DNA of 64,000 nt, from positions 1-64,000 of the forward strand of contig NZ_QEIG01000020.1 in assembly GCF_014324365.1 (NCBI RefSeq). The letters run 5' to 3'. Under the pieces are notes generated by a model. The model worked only from the letters and a program-made list of their open reading frames with translations, made no database searches and had not been told where the DNA came from. Position numbers and translations under genes: made by a program. The DNA is from Algoriphagus sp. AK58. Its GTDB lineage: Bacteria > Bacteroidota > Bacteroidia > Cytophagales > Cyclobacteriaceae. Below, in pieces: positions 26,052 through 33,844 of this stretch. The first letter of the stretch is position 1. Every line of letters starts with the position of its first letter.

Positions 26052-28217
26052 CTACTCTTTGCCTGGCCTGTAGCGCTTTTCTTGTCTTCGCTCCACGTCT
26101 TCCCTATAATATGCCACATCTTTGAAATCGACATCTGCATAGCGTTGAGCCTGATCAAAGAAATGGGGAGAATTAGGGTCGGCACTTTGTCCTCCGGCCA
26201 GGATAGTTTTGGCTTTTACTTTTTCCCCAAACTCTACCACAGCCACAAAACTGTTTCCACGATACCCATACAGCCTTTTGGCGTTCTCCGTTGATCTTGC
26301 CCCATAAGCTGCCAAAGCTCCCCAATTCCCGGAAGCCAATCCCACGGGAATGTAAGGTTTGCTGTCATCAAAACCGGCATTGATATCTCCACTCAATCTT
26401 TGAAATCGGTTGATCTCTCCCCATGGGGTGTTCCAGGTGCCAAAGTCGGCCTTCATCTGCTCCAAAGTCTGAGCAAAAACTTCCTTGATTTCTCCTGCAG
26501 TTGGAATTTTAGCGTTAGGATTAGGTTGGGCGAAACGGTTGAGACTGCGGAAAGAACGTTGGTAATTCTCGCCATAAAAATGCGCAACCGACATCGCCAC
26601 GGATTCTTTGGAAGTGCGATAATCCCAGGCTTTCAATAGATCGATGGCTAGCTTCTCCTCTGCATTTGTCCCATTTCCAACCGCTTTGATCAGCTCCGGA
26701 ATCAAAAATTCAAACGCCGGCAGGTAAGGATCATAGGCCAAATTCAAGAAACTGTCCAGATTGAGTTTGCCCTGAAGTCCTTGTAAGACTTTCACTGCAT
26801 GTAGTCCTCGGAAATTTTCCGCATCGGGAGCCATATACGTAGGATAATTCTCTTTTTTTGGACTAAACTCTCCCGCTGCCGTGAAAGGCGTGGAGTTACA
26901 GTTTTGAATCCAGCCTGTGCCTGGATTGAGCATCACGATACTTTCATCCACGGTGTGAAGCCCTTGCCAATCGGTAGCTGGATCAGTTCCATCTACCGGT
27001 TTGGAAAAGTCAAACTCCGGATTTCGTTTTGGGATAAAGTTCCCATGGAAGTATCCAATATTCCCTTCGGCATCGGCAAAGACGGTATTATTGGAGCTGT
27101 TGGTACGGATATTCATCATCTCTTTAAACTCCGCAAAGTTTTTGAGCTTGGTTCGGGTATAGCTTTGAACCAGTGCATTGACCGGATCCCAATTGATTCG
27201 GGTTGCCACCCATTTGCCATTTTCCTTGTGAGTAATCGGTCCGTGATGAGTTCTATAGATAGTAAAGGCTTTCTCTTTCACCTGATCGCCTTCTTTGTAT
27301 TTCAGGGTGACTTCGCGAGTTTCAATCGGACGTTTTTCATCTCCGAAACGATAGACATAATTTCCATCCTCCTCTGTCACTTCCTCCACAAATTCATCAA
27401 TAAAATCCACAAAAGTGGACGTATGAATCCAACCCGTTTTCTCATTAAATCCCTGGTAAACAAAAAATTGTCCCCAGGTCACCGCCCCGTAGGCATTTAG
27501 TCCTTCCTCGCTTACCACATGGACTTCCGGCCTGAAGTAGAAAGAAGTATGTGGATTGATCAAAAGCATGGCATTGCCAGACTCAGATAAACTTGGGGCT
27601 ATGGCAATCCCATTGGAGCCTTGAGGTTCCTCTAGGAGTTGCTGCTCGATGGCTTTGGAATCAAGGACAGCCAAGGCAGAATCCTTCTCATAAAATGCCT
27701 TCAAAGCTGTAGTGGAAATTCGCTCGATATCGCCTCCAATCGAACCTTCGAAGAAAAACATCGGCATCCAGGGTTCATACCTTGTGATCACCTGAGGTCT
27801 GACTTCAGGATGCGTATGTAAATAGTAATTGACTCCATCCGCGAATGCCACACAGAGTTCTTTCAACCAATCTGGGGCTTTTTCATAGGCAGCTTTTGCT
27901 TCCTCCTCAGTCATATAGAGATTAGCCCGAAGGTCAGAATACAATTCTTTTTCCCCTTCCATCTCAGCCAATCTTCCGATTGCCCAAACGTAATTGCGTT
28001 CTACTCTTCTGAAATCATCTTCACACTGGGCATACAGCAAACCAAAAACCGCATCGGCATCGCTTTTTCCATAGATATGAGGAACGCCAAAATCATCCCT
28101 TATAATCTCGATCCGTTCAGCCTGAGCTTGCCAACGGCTGAGTTCATCTTGTGGGACCGGACTTTGGCAGGAGAAAAAAAGGACTAGTGAAAGTACAGGT
28201 AGAATTCTCTTAAGCAT
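26052..28217 (-). CDS. Penicillin acylase family lipoprotein (Ntn hydrolase)
   Basis: A 721-residue protein with a lipoprotein signal: MLKRILPVLSLVLFFSC, lipidated cysteine at 17. It belongs to the Ntn-hydrolase family that includes penicillin G acylase and PvdQ-type acyl-homoserine-lactone acylases. IIRDDFGVPHIYGKSDADAVFGLLYAQCEDD is the alpha-chain start; the predicted self-cleavage point is just before the serine of EPQGSNGIAIAPS (about residue 201), the N-terminal nucleophile of the beta chain; INPHTSFYFRPE and a later GNIGYFHGNFIPKR follow the family pattern. The substrate could be an acyl amide, an acylated amino acid or AHL. The ATG at 28217 replaces a TTG at 28274 that would precede the signal. 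It follows the aldo/keto reductase gene by 66 nt. Confidence 0.87.
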   Translation of the reverse strand: MLKRILPVLSLVLFFSCQSPVPQDELSRWQAQAERIEIIRDDFGVPHIYGKSDADAVFGLLYAQCEDDFRRVERNYVWAIGRLAEMEGEKELYSDLRANLYMTEEEAKAAYEKAPDWLKELCVAFADGVNYYLHTHPEVRPQVITRYEPWMPMFFFEGSIGGDIERISTTALKAFYEKDSALAVLDSKAIEQQLLEEPQGSNGIAIAPSLSESGNAMLLINPHTSFYFRPEVHVVSEEGLNAYGAVTWGQFFVYQGFNEKTGWIHTSTFVDFIDEFVEEVTEEDGNYVYRFGDEKRPIETREVTLKYKEGDQVKEKAFTIYRTHHGPITHKENGKWVATRINWDPVNALVQSYTRTKLKNFAEFKEMMNIRTNSSNNTVFADAEGNIGYFHGNFIPKRNPEFDFSKPVDGTDPATDWQGLHTVDESIVMLNPGTGWIQNCNSTPFTAAGEFSPKKENYPTYMAPDAENFRGLHAVKVLQGLQGKLNLDSFLNLAYDPYLPAFEFLIPELIKAVGNGTNAEEKLAIDLLKAWDYRTSKESVAMSVAHFYGENYQRSFRSLNRFAQPNPNAKIPTAGEIKEVFAQTLEQMKADFGTWNTPWGEINRFQRLSGDINAGFDDSKPYIPVGLASGNWGALAAYGARSTENAKRLYGYRGNSFVAVVEFGEKVKAKTILAGGQSADPNSPHFFDQAQRYADVDFKDVAYYREDVERRQEKRYRPGKE

Positions 28218-28283
28218 ACGATTGGGTCTTGGGTGTAAAGTCCGAAAGTACCATTTTTTTAAAAGTTCATCCAATAAGAATCC

Positions 28284-29168
28284 TTAGCGATGATCTTGAT
28301 ATCGATTAGCGGGAAAATCCGCTTTCAATCGGTCGACAAATTCTTCCGGAACCACTTCACTTTGATTGTACCCTTCCAGCAATTTTCTCACCTGTTGGAT
28401 AGAACTCGCTCCTATGATCAGGCTACCCACTGCTTTTTGAAGCAATCCAAACCGAATTAAAACCGCTTCAGGCATATACCCTGACTTGATAATGACATCC
28501 CGGATTACACGAACTTGCTCTTTGGATTTATCCAAAAAACCTGCTTCAGGCTTATCAATCAATATTCCTTTGGCAAATGCACCACGTACCAATACTTTGG
28601 TCTCTGTCTTTTCCAGAAAAGGAAAAACTTCCTCTTCTGGTCTACGATCCAAAGGACTGTATTGCATCATAACAGTCTTCGGAGGACTCATTGACATCAC
28701 TTTTCTGATGACATTTGGACGAATGGAAGAAATGCCAAAGGCTCGGATTTTCCCCTGAATCCCAAGCATATGAAAAGCTTCCAAAGTCTCTTCCCAAGGG
28801 TCATCAAGGGTGCCTCCATGGAGTTGATAGAGATCGAGATAGTCGGTTTGAAGGCGCTTTAAAGATTCCTCCACCGCTTTGAGAATGTACTTCTTGGTTG
28901 GATTCCAAGACCAAGAGGTTCCTTCCTTATTCCATTGATTGCCTACTTTGGAGGCAATCAAAACCTCCTGACGTTTTCCTCTAAGAGCCTTTCCCAAATT
29001 CACCTCATTTTGACCTCGCTGGTAGAGATCTGCTGTATCAAATAAAGTAATTCCCTTATCTAACGCTTCATTAAGGATGGACTTGGCTTCGCCGAAATCC
29101 TCCGGAAGAGACATACATCCCAAACCAATTTCAGGTAAATTCAAACCTTCTTTTGTGATCCATTTCAT
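28284..29168 (-). CDS. Aldo/keto reductase
   Basis: A cytoplasmic NADPH-dependent aldo/keto reductase of 294 residues (TIM barrel). The catalytic tetrad is visible: Asp in TLFDTADLYQRGQNE with Tyr four residues on, Lys in VLIASKVGNQ and His in LYQLHGGTLDD. The coenzyme region is SLIIGASSIQQVRKLLEGY. It resembles YajO/general stress protein 69-type reductases that act on small aldehydes or ketones; the physiological substrate is unknown. It is transcribed in the same direction as the acylase gene and may share a transcript with it. Confidence 0.9.
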   Translation of the reverse strand: MKWITKEGLNLPEIGLGCMSLPEDFGEAKSILNEALDKGITLFDTADLYQRGQNEVNLGKALRGKRQEVLIASKVGNQWNKEGTSWSWNPTKKYILKAVEESLKRLQTDYLDLYQLHGGTLDDPWEETLEAFHMLGIQGKIRAFGISSIRPNVIRKVMSMSPPKTVMMQYSPLDRRPEEEVFPFLEKTETKVLVRGAFAKGILIDKPEAGFLDKSKEQVRVIRDVIIKSGYMPEAVLIRFGLLQKAVGSLIIGASSIQQVRKLLEGYNQSEVVPEEFVDRLKADFPANRYQDHR

Positions 29169-29280
29169 CGATTAATTTCGTTTTGAAAACTTTCCAAGTT
29201 AGAAAATCCCGACTCTTTTTTAAGGCTAAAATTCCTCAAGCATTTTTCCATGGATTCCCATTTATTCCTGCTTTAATGTC

Positions 29281-29423
29281 TATTTTTGGGCGCTAAAACC
29301 TATTAGGATGGAATCGACCTTGAGAAAGCTTATTTCTCAGGAGAGGATGATAACCTCAGATAAATTCCTTGCAGAATCCCGATAGTTTTCGGGACATGAC
29401 TATTGTAAATCAATTGTAAAAAA
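29281..29423 (+). promoter_or_regulatory. Promoter-like box and hairpin-rich leader of pfkA
   Basis: TATTTTTG at 29281-29288 is an exact match to the Bacteroidota -7 box TAnnTTTG; a clear TTG at -33 is missing. If used, transcription would start near 29295 and give a leader of about 130 nt. Within it are TGAGAAA (29321-29327) with TTTCTCA (29333-29339), a weak GAGG/CCTC pair near 29343-29357, and TCCCGA (29377-29382) with TCGGGA (29389-29394). Confidence 0.4.
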
Positions 29424-30398
29424 ATGAAAAAAATTGCCGTTTTCACCTCAGGGGGAGATTCGCCGGGAATGAATGCCTGTATCCGATCCGTAGTCCGCAC
29501 GGGCATCTTTCATGGCTTGGAGGTTTATGGTATATACCACGGATATGAGGGGATGATCGAAGGAGATATCAAAAGAATGTATTCTCATTCAGTTTCCAAT
29601 ATTGTACAGCGAGGGGGGACTATTCTAAAATCCGCCAGATCAACAGAATTCAGAACCCCAGAAGGAAGGAAAAAAGCCTACGACAACCTCAAAGCCTTGG
29701 GAATTGAAGGTTTGGTGGCAATTGGCGGTGACGGAACTTTCACCGGTGCCAAGGTTTTCTATGAGGAGTACGGCATTCCAACTGTCGGCTGCCCGGGCAC
29801 CATTGACAATGATATCTACGGTACGGACTACACGATTGGGTTTGATACTGCCGTGAATACTGCATTGGAAGCAATCGATAAAATCAGAGATACTGCTGCT
29901 GCACATGACCGCATATTCTTTGTGGAAGTGATGGGAAGAGATGCAGGTTTTATAGCAGTCGAATCAGGAATCGGTGGGGGTGCTGAATTCGTAATGGTGC
30001 CTGAGACAGAGACCAAGATAGATCAAGTAGTGAAATCTTTAAAGAACCTTCGAAAGACCAAGTCCTCCAGCATCATTGTGGTGGCAGAAGGTCATTCGCT
30101 TGGCAGTGCCGAGGAGATCATGAAATTGGTCAAAGAACAAATCAAAGATCCAAGTAAAGAGTTTAAAGTGACCACCCTTGGCCATATTCAGCGTGGAGGA
30201 AAACCCACCGCAAGAGACCGAGTATTGGCCAGCCGATGTGGAATGGCCGCAGTGGAAGGACTCCTACAAGGAAAAACCAACTGTATGGCAGGCGTGATGA
30301 AAATGGAAGTGGTCTATACGCCTTTTGCGGACTGCATCGGCAAACCGAAGCCTTTGATTGCCGACCACATCAAACTTATAGATATACTGAGCATCTGA
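29424..30398 (+). CDS. pfkA: ATP-dependent 6-phosphofructokinase
   Basis: A 324-residue phosphofructokinase, the committed glycolytic step from fructose 6-phosphate to the 1,6-bisphosphate. FTSGGDSPGMNACIR starts the nucleotide site, GGDGTFTGA has glycine where PPi-dependent enzymes have aspartate, indicating ATP, and PGTIDNDIYGTDYTIGFDTA carries the catalytic aspartate with PGTIDND, again of ATP type. VEVMGRDAGFIAVESG and LGHIQRGG follow. Length fits the bacterial group (about 320). The upstream leader of about 130 nt can fold into hairpins. A small membrane protein gene starts 1 nt after its stop. Confidence 0.95.
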   Translation: MKKIAVFTSGGDSPGMNACIRSVVRTGIFHGLEVYGIYHGYEGMIEGDIKRMYSHSVSNIVQRGGTILKSARSTEFRTPEGRKKAYDNLKALGIEGLVAIGGDGTFTGAKVFYEEYGIPTVGCPGTIDNDIYGTDYTIGFDTAVNTALEAIDKIRDTAAAHDRIFFVEVMGRDAGFIAVESGIGGGAEFVMVPETETKIDQVVKSLKNLRKTKSSSIIVVAEGHSLGSAEEIMKLVKEQIKDPSKEFKVTTLGHIQRGGKPTARDRVLASRCGMAAVEGLLQGKTNCMAGVMKMEVVYTPFADCIGKPKPLIADHIKLIDILSI

Positions 30399-30399
30399 T

Positions 30400-30735
30400 A
30401 TGGGATATATACCCTTGTTTTTAACCATGGGAGGCGCTTGCCTCCTGTTTTTCCTGACGGTAAGAAATACCCTGATGAAAAAGCTTACCCTACAGCGGGA
30501 ACTCTTCACCAAACTTAGCCAAGTTCATCCGGAACTGGGGCTGACAAACGGTGAAATCTCTGATCCGGATAAAATTATGGCAAATTGGAAGGCTGGAAAT
30601 CATAAAGAAACCATTTCCCAGGAAAGTCTTGATCTAATCCGTGAGCTCAAAATCAACAGGCTTCAATACAACAATCTGATCAAAAAAGCCCCTTACAATT
30701 GGGTAGCTACTATCAGTGGATTTCAGTCTATTTGA
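30400..30735 (+). CDS. Small hypothetical protein with one N-terminal membrane helix
   Basis: A 111-residue protein not recognised as a named family. Residues 3-24 are a hydrophobic helix (YIPLFLTMGGACLLFFLTV), and the remainder is charged and helical, with no cysteines or metal motif after the membrane part. Its ATG lies 1 nt past the pfkA stop, so it is likely co-transcribed. The 3' end overlaps the 3' end of miaA on the other strand by 13 nt. Real-gene support is position, start and codon use that resemble its neighbours; function is unknown. Confidence 0.6.
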   Translation: MGYIPLFLTMGGACLLFFLTVRNTLMKKLTLQRELFTKLSQVHPELGLTNGEISDPDKIMANWKAGNHKETISQESLDLIRELKINRLQYNNLIKKAPYNWVATISGFQSI

Positions 30736-31631
30736 TCTTCAATCCATCGGATGATTTCTTCCTCCTGATTAGGATGAAACCATCGGATCTCCGAATCTCT
30801 TCTAAACCAAGTCAGCTGCCTTTTTGCGTACCTTCTTGAGTTACGTTTGAGTAGTCTGATTGCTTCTTTACGGTCGTATTTACCCTCCAGAAACCCGAAA
30901 ATCTCAGAATAACCGACAGTCTGTAAAGCATTGAGGTGCCTCTTGCCGAAAAGTGCATCTGCTTCATCAAACAATCCCCTACCGATCATTTCGTCCATCC
31001 TGAGGTCAATTCTCTGATACAATTCTTCCCGATCGCGATTCAATCCGATTTTAACAGTTTGAAAGGAGCGTTCGATTTTTTTCTTAATCCTGAAGCTACT
31101 GAATTTCAAACCCGTGCCCCGAAACACCTCCAAAGCACGCATCAATCTCTGTGGATTGAATCGGTCGGCTTGGGCATAGAATTCCGGATCTGACTTTTCT
31201 ACTTCTCCCTGAAGCCACTCCAAACCTCGGGACTCGTATTCCTCTATGATTTCCCCCCGAATATCAGGATCTACAGCCGGAATCTCATCCAAGCCTTTGA
31301 CCACCGCATCGGCAAAAAGTCCGCTCCCACCGGTCATAATGACCACTTTTTTGGTTTTGAAAAGTTCCTCCAAAATTCTGAGAGAATCTTGTTCAAACTT
31401 TCTGACATCATAATCCTCTTCAATCGATAGGGAGTCGATCAGATGGTGTTTGATTTGTTTCAGTTCTTCAGGACTTGGCTTCGCCGTGCCAAGACTCAAT
31501 TCACGATAAAATTGACGGCTGTCGCAGGAGATGATTTCCGTGTTGAATTTTTTGGCTAGCTTTAGGCAAAGATCGGTCTTACCTACAGCTGTCGGCCCAA
31601 CTACAAGAATCAAAAATTTTGGATCGGTCAA
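30723..31631 (-). CDS. miaA: tRNA dimethylallyltransferase
   Basis: MiaA adds a dimethylallyl group to A37 of tRNAs reading UNN codons. The protein has the P-loop VVGPTAVGKTDLCLKLA, ISCDSRQFYRELSLGTAKP, HHLIDSL and VIMTGGSGLFADAVVKGLD, then NPQRLMRALEVFRGTG, all standard. From the TTG at 31631 it has 302 residues, a normal MiaA length, starting MTDPKFLILVVGPT. The open frame extends upstream to 31709 but the extension is a hydrophobic 26-residue stretch overlapping the divergent REC-Hpt gene and has no ATG, so I reject it. The TTG start is the least certain point. Tail-to-tail overlap of 13 nt with the small membrane protein gene. Confidence 0.92.
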   Translation of the reverse strand: MTDPKFLILVVGPTAVGKTDLCLKLAKKFNTEIISCDSRQFYRELSLGTAKPSPEELKQIKHHLIDSLSIEEDYDVRKFEQDSLRILEELFKTKKVVIMTGGSGLFADAVVKGLDEIPAVDPDIRGEIIEEYESRGLEWLQGEVEKSDPEFYAQADRFNPQRLMRALEVFRGTGLKFSSFRIKKKIERSFQTVKIGLNRDREELYQRIDLRMDEMIGRGLFDEADALFGKRHLNALQTVGYSEIFGFLEGKYDRKEAIRLLKRNSRRYAKRQLTWFRRDSEIRWFHPNQEEEIIRWIEDQID

Positions 31632-31674
31632 ATCTGAAGCAGTTATACTGAAGCCAAAAATCAAAAGGATTGCG

Positions 31675-32427
31675 ATGAAAAGCAAAAATGTCTTGATAGT
31701 GGACGACAACGACCTGAACAGAAAGCTATTTGAAAATCTGATCGGGCAATTGTATGATTTCCAATCAGCACATAATGGATTGGAGGCAGTAGAAATGGCC
31801 TCTCACACTCCCTTTGATCTGATTTTGATGGACATCCAAATGCCAAAAATGGACGGAATCACGGCCATGAAAAAAATTCGGGAAAGCGAATTTGGTTCCT
31901 GTCCGATTCTTGCTGTTACGGCTTTCGCCGATGAAGGCGACAGACAAAATTTCATCGACCAAGGTTTCGATGATTTTATTACCAAACCCATCCGTCCAAG
32001 AGATTTCATCCTTACCGTTCAGAGTTTCTTTAAGAAAAATCTTTCGCAGGTAATCGAGGCAGAGAGTCCAGCCCGAGAGCCTTTGGTATTAAACAAGAAT
32101 ACACTGAACCAGCTTCTCAAATACAATTCCAAGGATGCAATCAAAAAGGTCTACCATGACCTAATGTTGGAATTCGAGGAAGTACTGAATGAAATCGAAA
32201 AGAATGAGTCCAAGGACCGAAAAGGAACCCTTTTGGAAAAAATTCATACACTCAAAGGAAATTCGGGTACTTTGGGTGCAGAAAATGTCTATAATTCCGC
32301 CCAAACCGCTGAATCGCTGGGAAGACAAAACAAAGGGATCGAGTTTGAGGACAGTTTGATAAAACTAAAAAATGATATAATTGAATTCAGAGAATTTTTC
32401 AATCAAGAAACTATTTTTGAACTATGA
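31675..32427 (+). CDS. Response regulator with receiver and Hpt domains
   Basis: A 250-residue protein. The receiver (1-120) has VDDND, phospho-aspartate at about 53 (LILMDIQMPKMDG), AVTAFADEGD and FITKPIRP. A linker leads to an Hpt domain (about 140-245), whose phospho-histidine is at about 191 in KIHTLKGNSGTLGAENV. Such REC-Hpt proteins relay phosphate between a hybrid kinase and a final receiver. The next gene encodes a lone receiver, overlapping by 4 nt, so the two form a compact relay. No kinase is adjacent. The ATG at 31675 is chosen because the longer frame (from 31531) lies inside the antisense of miaA. Confidence 0.88.
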   Translation: MKSKNVLIVDDNDLNRKLFENLIGQLYDFQSAHNGLEAVEMASHTPFDLILMDIQMPKMDGITAMKKIRESEFGSCPILAVTAFADEGDRQNFIDQGFDDFITKPIRPRDFILTVQSFFKKNLSQVIEAESPAREPLVLNKNTLNQLLKYNSKDAIKKVYHDLMLEFEEVLNEIEKNESKDRKGTLLEKIHTLKGNSGTLGAENVYNSAQTAESLGRQNKGIEFEDSLIKLKNDIIEFREFFNQETIFEL

Positions 32428-32801
32428 GTAAAGAGAAAAAAATCTTGGTGGGCGAAGATAGTTCCATCATCATCAACTTGACCAAGAATGTGCTTGCTTT
32501 CGAAAATTACCAGATGAAAGCTGCCAAAAACGGTAAGCAGGTCCTTGAAATGTTGGGCAATGAAGACTTTGACCTGATTTTGATGGACATCACCATGCCC
32601 ATTATGGATGGGGTGCAATGTACCAAAGAAATCAGAAACCTGCCTGACCCCAAAAAAAGCAAGCTTCCGATCATAGCGATTACCGGCAATGCCGCTAATT
32701 ACACTCCGGAGGACTTTCGTAGATTTGGATTTGATGATTTTATCCAAAAACCCCTCGACTACGATGTGGTCTTAGCCACCGTCAAAAAATTCCTCAGCTA
32801 A
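32424..32801 (+). CDS. Single-domain response regulator (CheY-like receiver)
   Basis: A stand-alone receiver of 125 residues: acidic residues in VGEDSS, phospho-aspartate at about 55 (LILMDITMPIMDG), the Thr in AITGNAANYT and the lysine in FIQKPLDYD. It has no DNA-binding or enzymatic output. Its start overlaps the REC-Hpt stop (ATGA). It is the probable final acceptor of the Hpt protein encoded upstream, or a phosphate sink; this pairing is inference from gene order. Confidence 0.9.
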   Translation: MSKEKKILVGEDSSIIINLTKNVLAFENYQMKAAKNGKQVLEMLGNEDFDLILMDITMPIMDGVQCTKEIRNLPDPKKSKLPIIAITGNAANYTPEDFRRFGFDDFIQKPLDYDVVLATVKKFLS

Positions 32802-32804
32802 GCG

Positions 32805-33083
32805 ATGACAGTCAAGTACACCAAACACTTTCTGGATAAACTGGAAAACCTTTTTTCGGCATCTAGCTATATACTTCGCTATGAAAAAGGGAATTTTAAA
32901 TCAGGATACTGTGTACTCAAGGACACTAAAATCGTCATTGTCAACAAATACTTTCCTTTAGAGGGAAAAATCAATGCCCTGATTGACATCCTAGGAGAGC
33001 TAAACTTTGATCCGAAAGATTTTAAAGACAAATCCAATCAGGATTTTCTCACCGAACTACGACAAACTACCCTCAAGTTTTGA
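32805..33083 (+). CDS. Conserved hypothetical protein, 92 residues
   Basis: A small soluble protein without recognised domain. It contains GYCVLKDTKIVIVNKYFPLEGKINALIDIL, suggesting a short beta-sheet followed by a helix, and ends in a charged helix. It starts 3 nt after the receiver gene and its stop overlaps the TTG start of the MBL-fold hydrolase (TTGA at 33080-33083), so it is embedded in an operon. Function is not known. Confidence 0.7.
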   Translation: MTVKYTKHFLDKLENLFSASSYILRYEKGNFKSGYCVLKDTKIVIVNKYFPLEGKINALIDILGELNFDPKDFKDKSNQDFLTELRQTTLKF

Positions 33084-33844
33084 AAGTAACTTTTCTAGGA
33101 ACAGGCACTTCACAAGGCGTACCCGTCATAGGTTGCTCATGCATGGTTTGTCAATCCTTGGATTTTAGGGATAAAAGGTTTCGCACTTCTGCTCATATCG
33201 AGGTAGAGCAAACCTCCTTGGTAGTAGATACCGGCCCTGATTTTAGAATGCAAATGCTAAGAGCGGGAATCAAAAAACTGGATGCGGTACTCTTTACCCA
33301 TGAGCACAAAGACCATACCGCAGGACTGGACGATATCCGCCCATACAACTTTTCCCAGCAAAGGGATATGCCTGTTTTTGGAAGAAAAAGAGTGCTTGAT
33401 CAACTCCAAAGGGAATACTCCTACATTTTCAGCGATAAAAAATACCCCGGAGTACCTCAGGTAAATTGCATTGAAATCGATGAACACCCTTTTCATGTCA
33501 ACGGTATAGGCATCACTCCTATTCCTGTACTTCATTACAAACTCCCCGTTTTGGGATTCAGAATCGGAGACTTCAGCTACATCACCGATGCTAACTTCAT
33601 ACCCGAGGAATCTTATGCATTGCTGGAAGGAACCGAAATATTGGTCATCAATGCCCTTCAAAAAGAATCTCATATTTCCCATTTCACCTTGGACCAGGCT
33701 ATCGATCAGGCAATTAAAATCGGTGCAAAAAGAACTTATTTTACACACATTTCCCATCGCCTAGGAAAACACCAAGACGTAGAAAAGGAACTCCCCGAGG
33801 GAATTTTCCTCGCGTATGACGGATTGGAGCTAACTTTGGCTTAA
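33080..33844 (+). CDS. MBL-fold metallo-hydrolase, PhnP-like
   Basis: A cytoplasmic 254-residue metallo-beta-lactamase-fold hydrolase. The fold opens with VTFLGTGTSQGVPVIGCSCMVC, typical of the PhnP/RNase-Z-like group in which two cysteines near the start can bind a structural zinc. FTHEHKDHTAGLDDI is the HxHxDH metal motif, and YITDANFI and FTHISHRLGKH provide the remaining ligands. PhnP cleaves cyclic phosphodiesters in phosphonate use, but no phn genes are present, so the substrate is open. The start codon is TTG at 33080, inside the stop of the previous gene; no ATG lies near the natural domain start. The downstream NFACT gene overlaps by 1 nt. Confidence 0.88.
   Translation: MKVTFLGTGTSQGVPVIGCSCMVCQSLDFRDKRFRTSAHIEVEQTSLVVDTGPDFRMQMLRAGIKKLDAVLFTHEHKDHTAGLDDIRPYNFSQQRDMPVFGRKRVLDQLQREYSYIFSDKKYPGVPQVNCIEIDEHPFHVNGIGITPIPVLHYKLPVLGFRIGDFSYITDANFIPEESYALLEGTEILVINALQKESHISHFTLDQAIDQAIKIGAKRTYFTHISHRLGKHQDVEKELPEGIFLAYDGLELTLA

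Noticed and set aside
26904..27500. A 198-codon open frame on the plus strand inside the acylase gene
   Set aside because: Antisense to a clear Ntn-hydrolase; no recognisable features, and other frames there are similarly open by composition.
31531..31674. N-terminal extension of the REC-Hpt protein
   Set aside because: It lies antisense to the miaA P-loop region and the receiver fold starts at the ATG at 31675.
31632..31709. N-terminal hydrophobic extension of miaA
   Set aside because: It would give MiaA a membrane helix, opens with TTG only and overlaps the well-supported divergent REC-Hpt gene. A TTG at 31631 gives a normal length.
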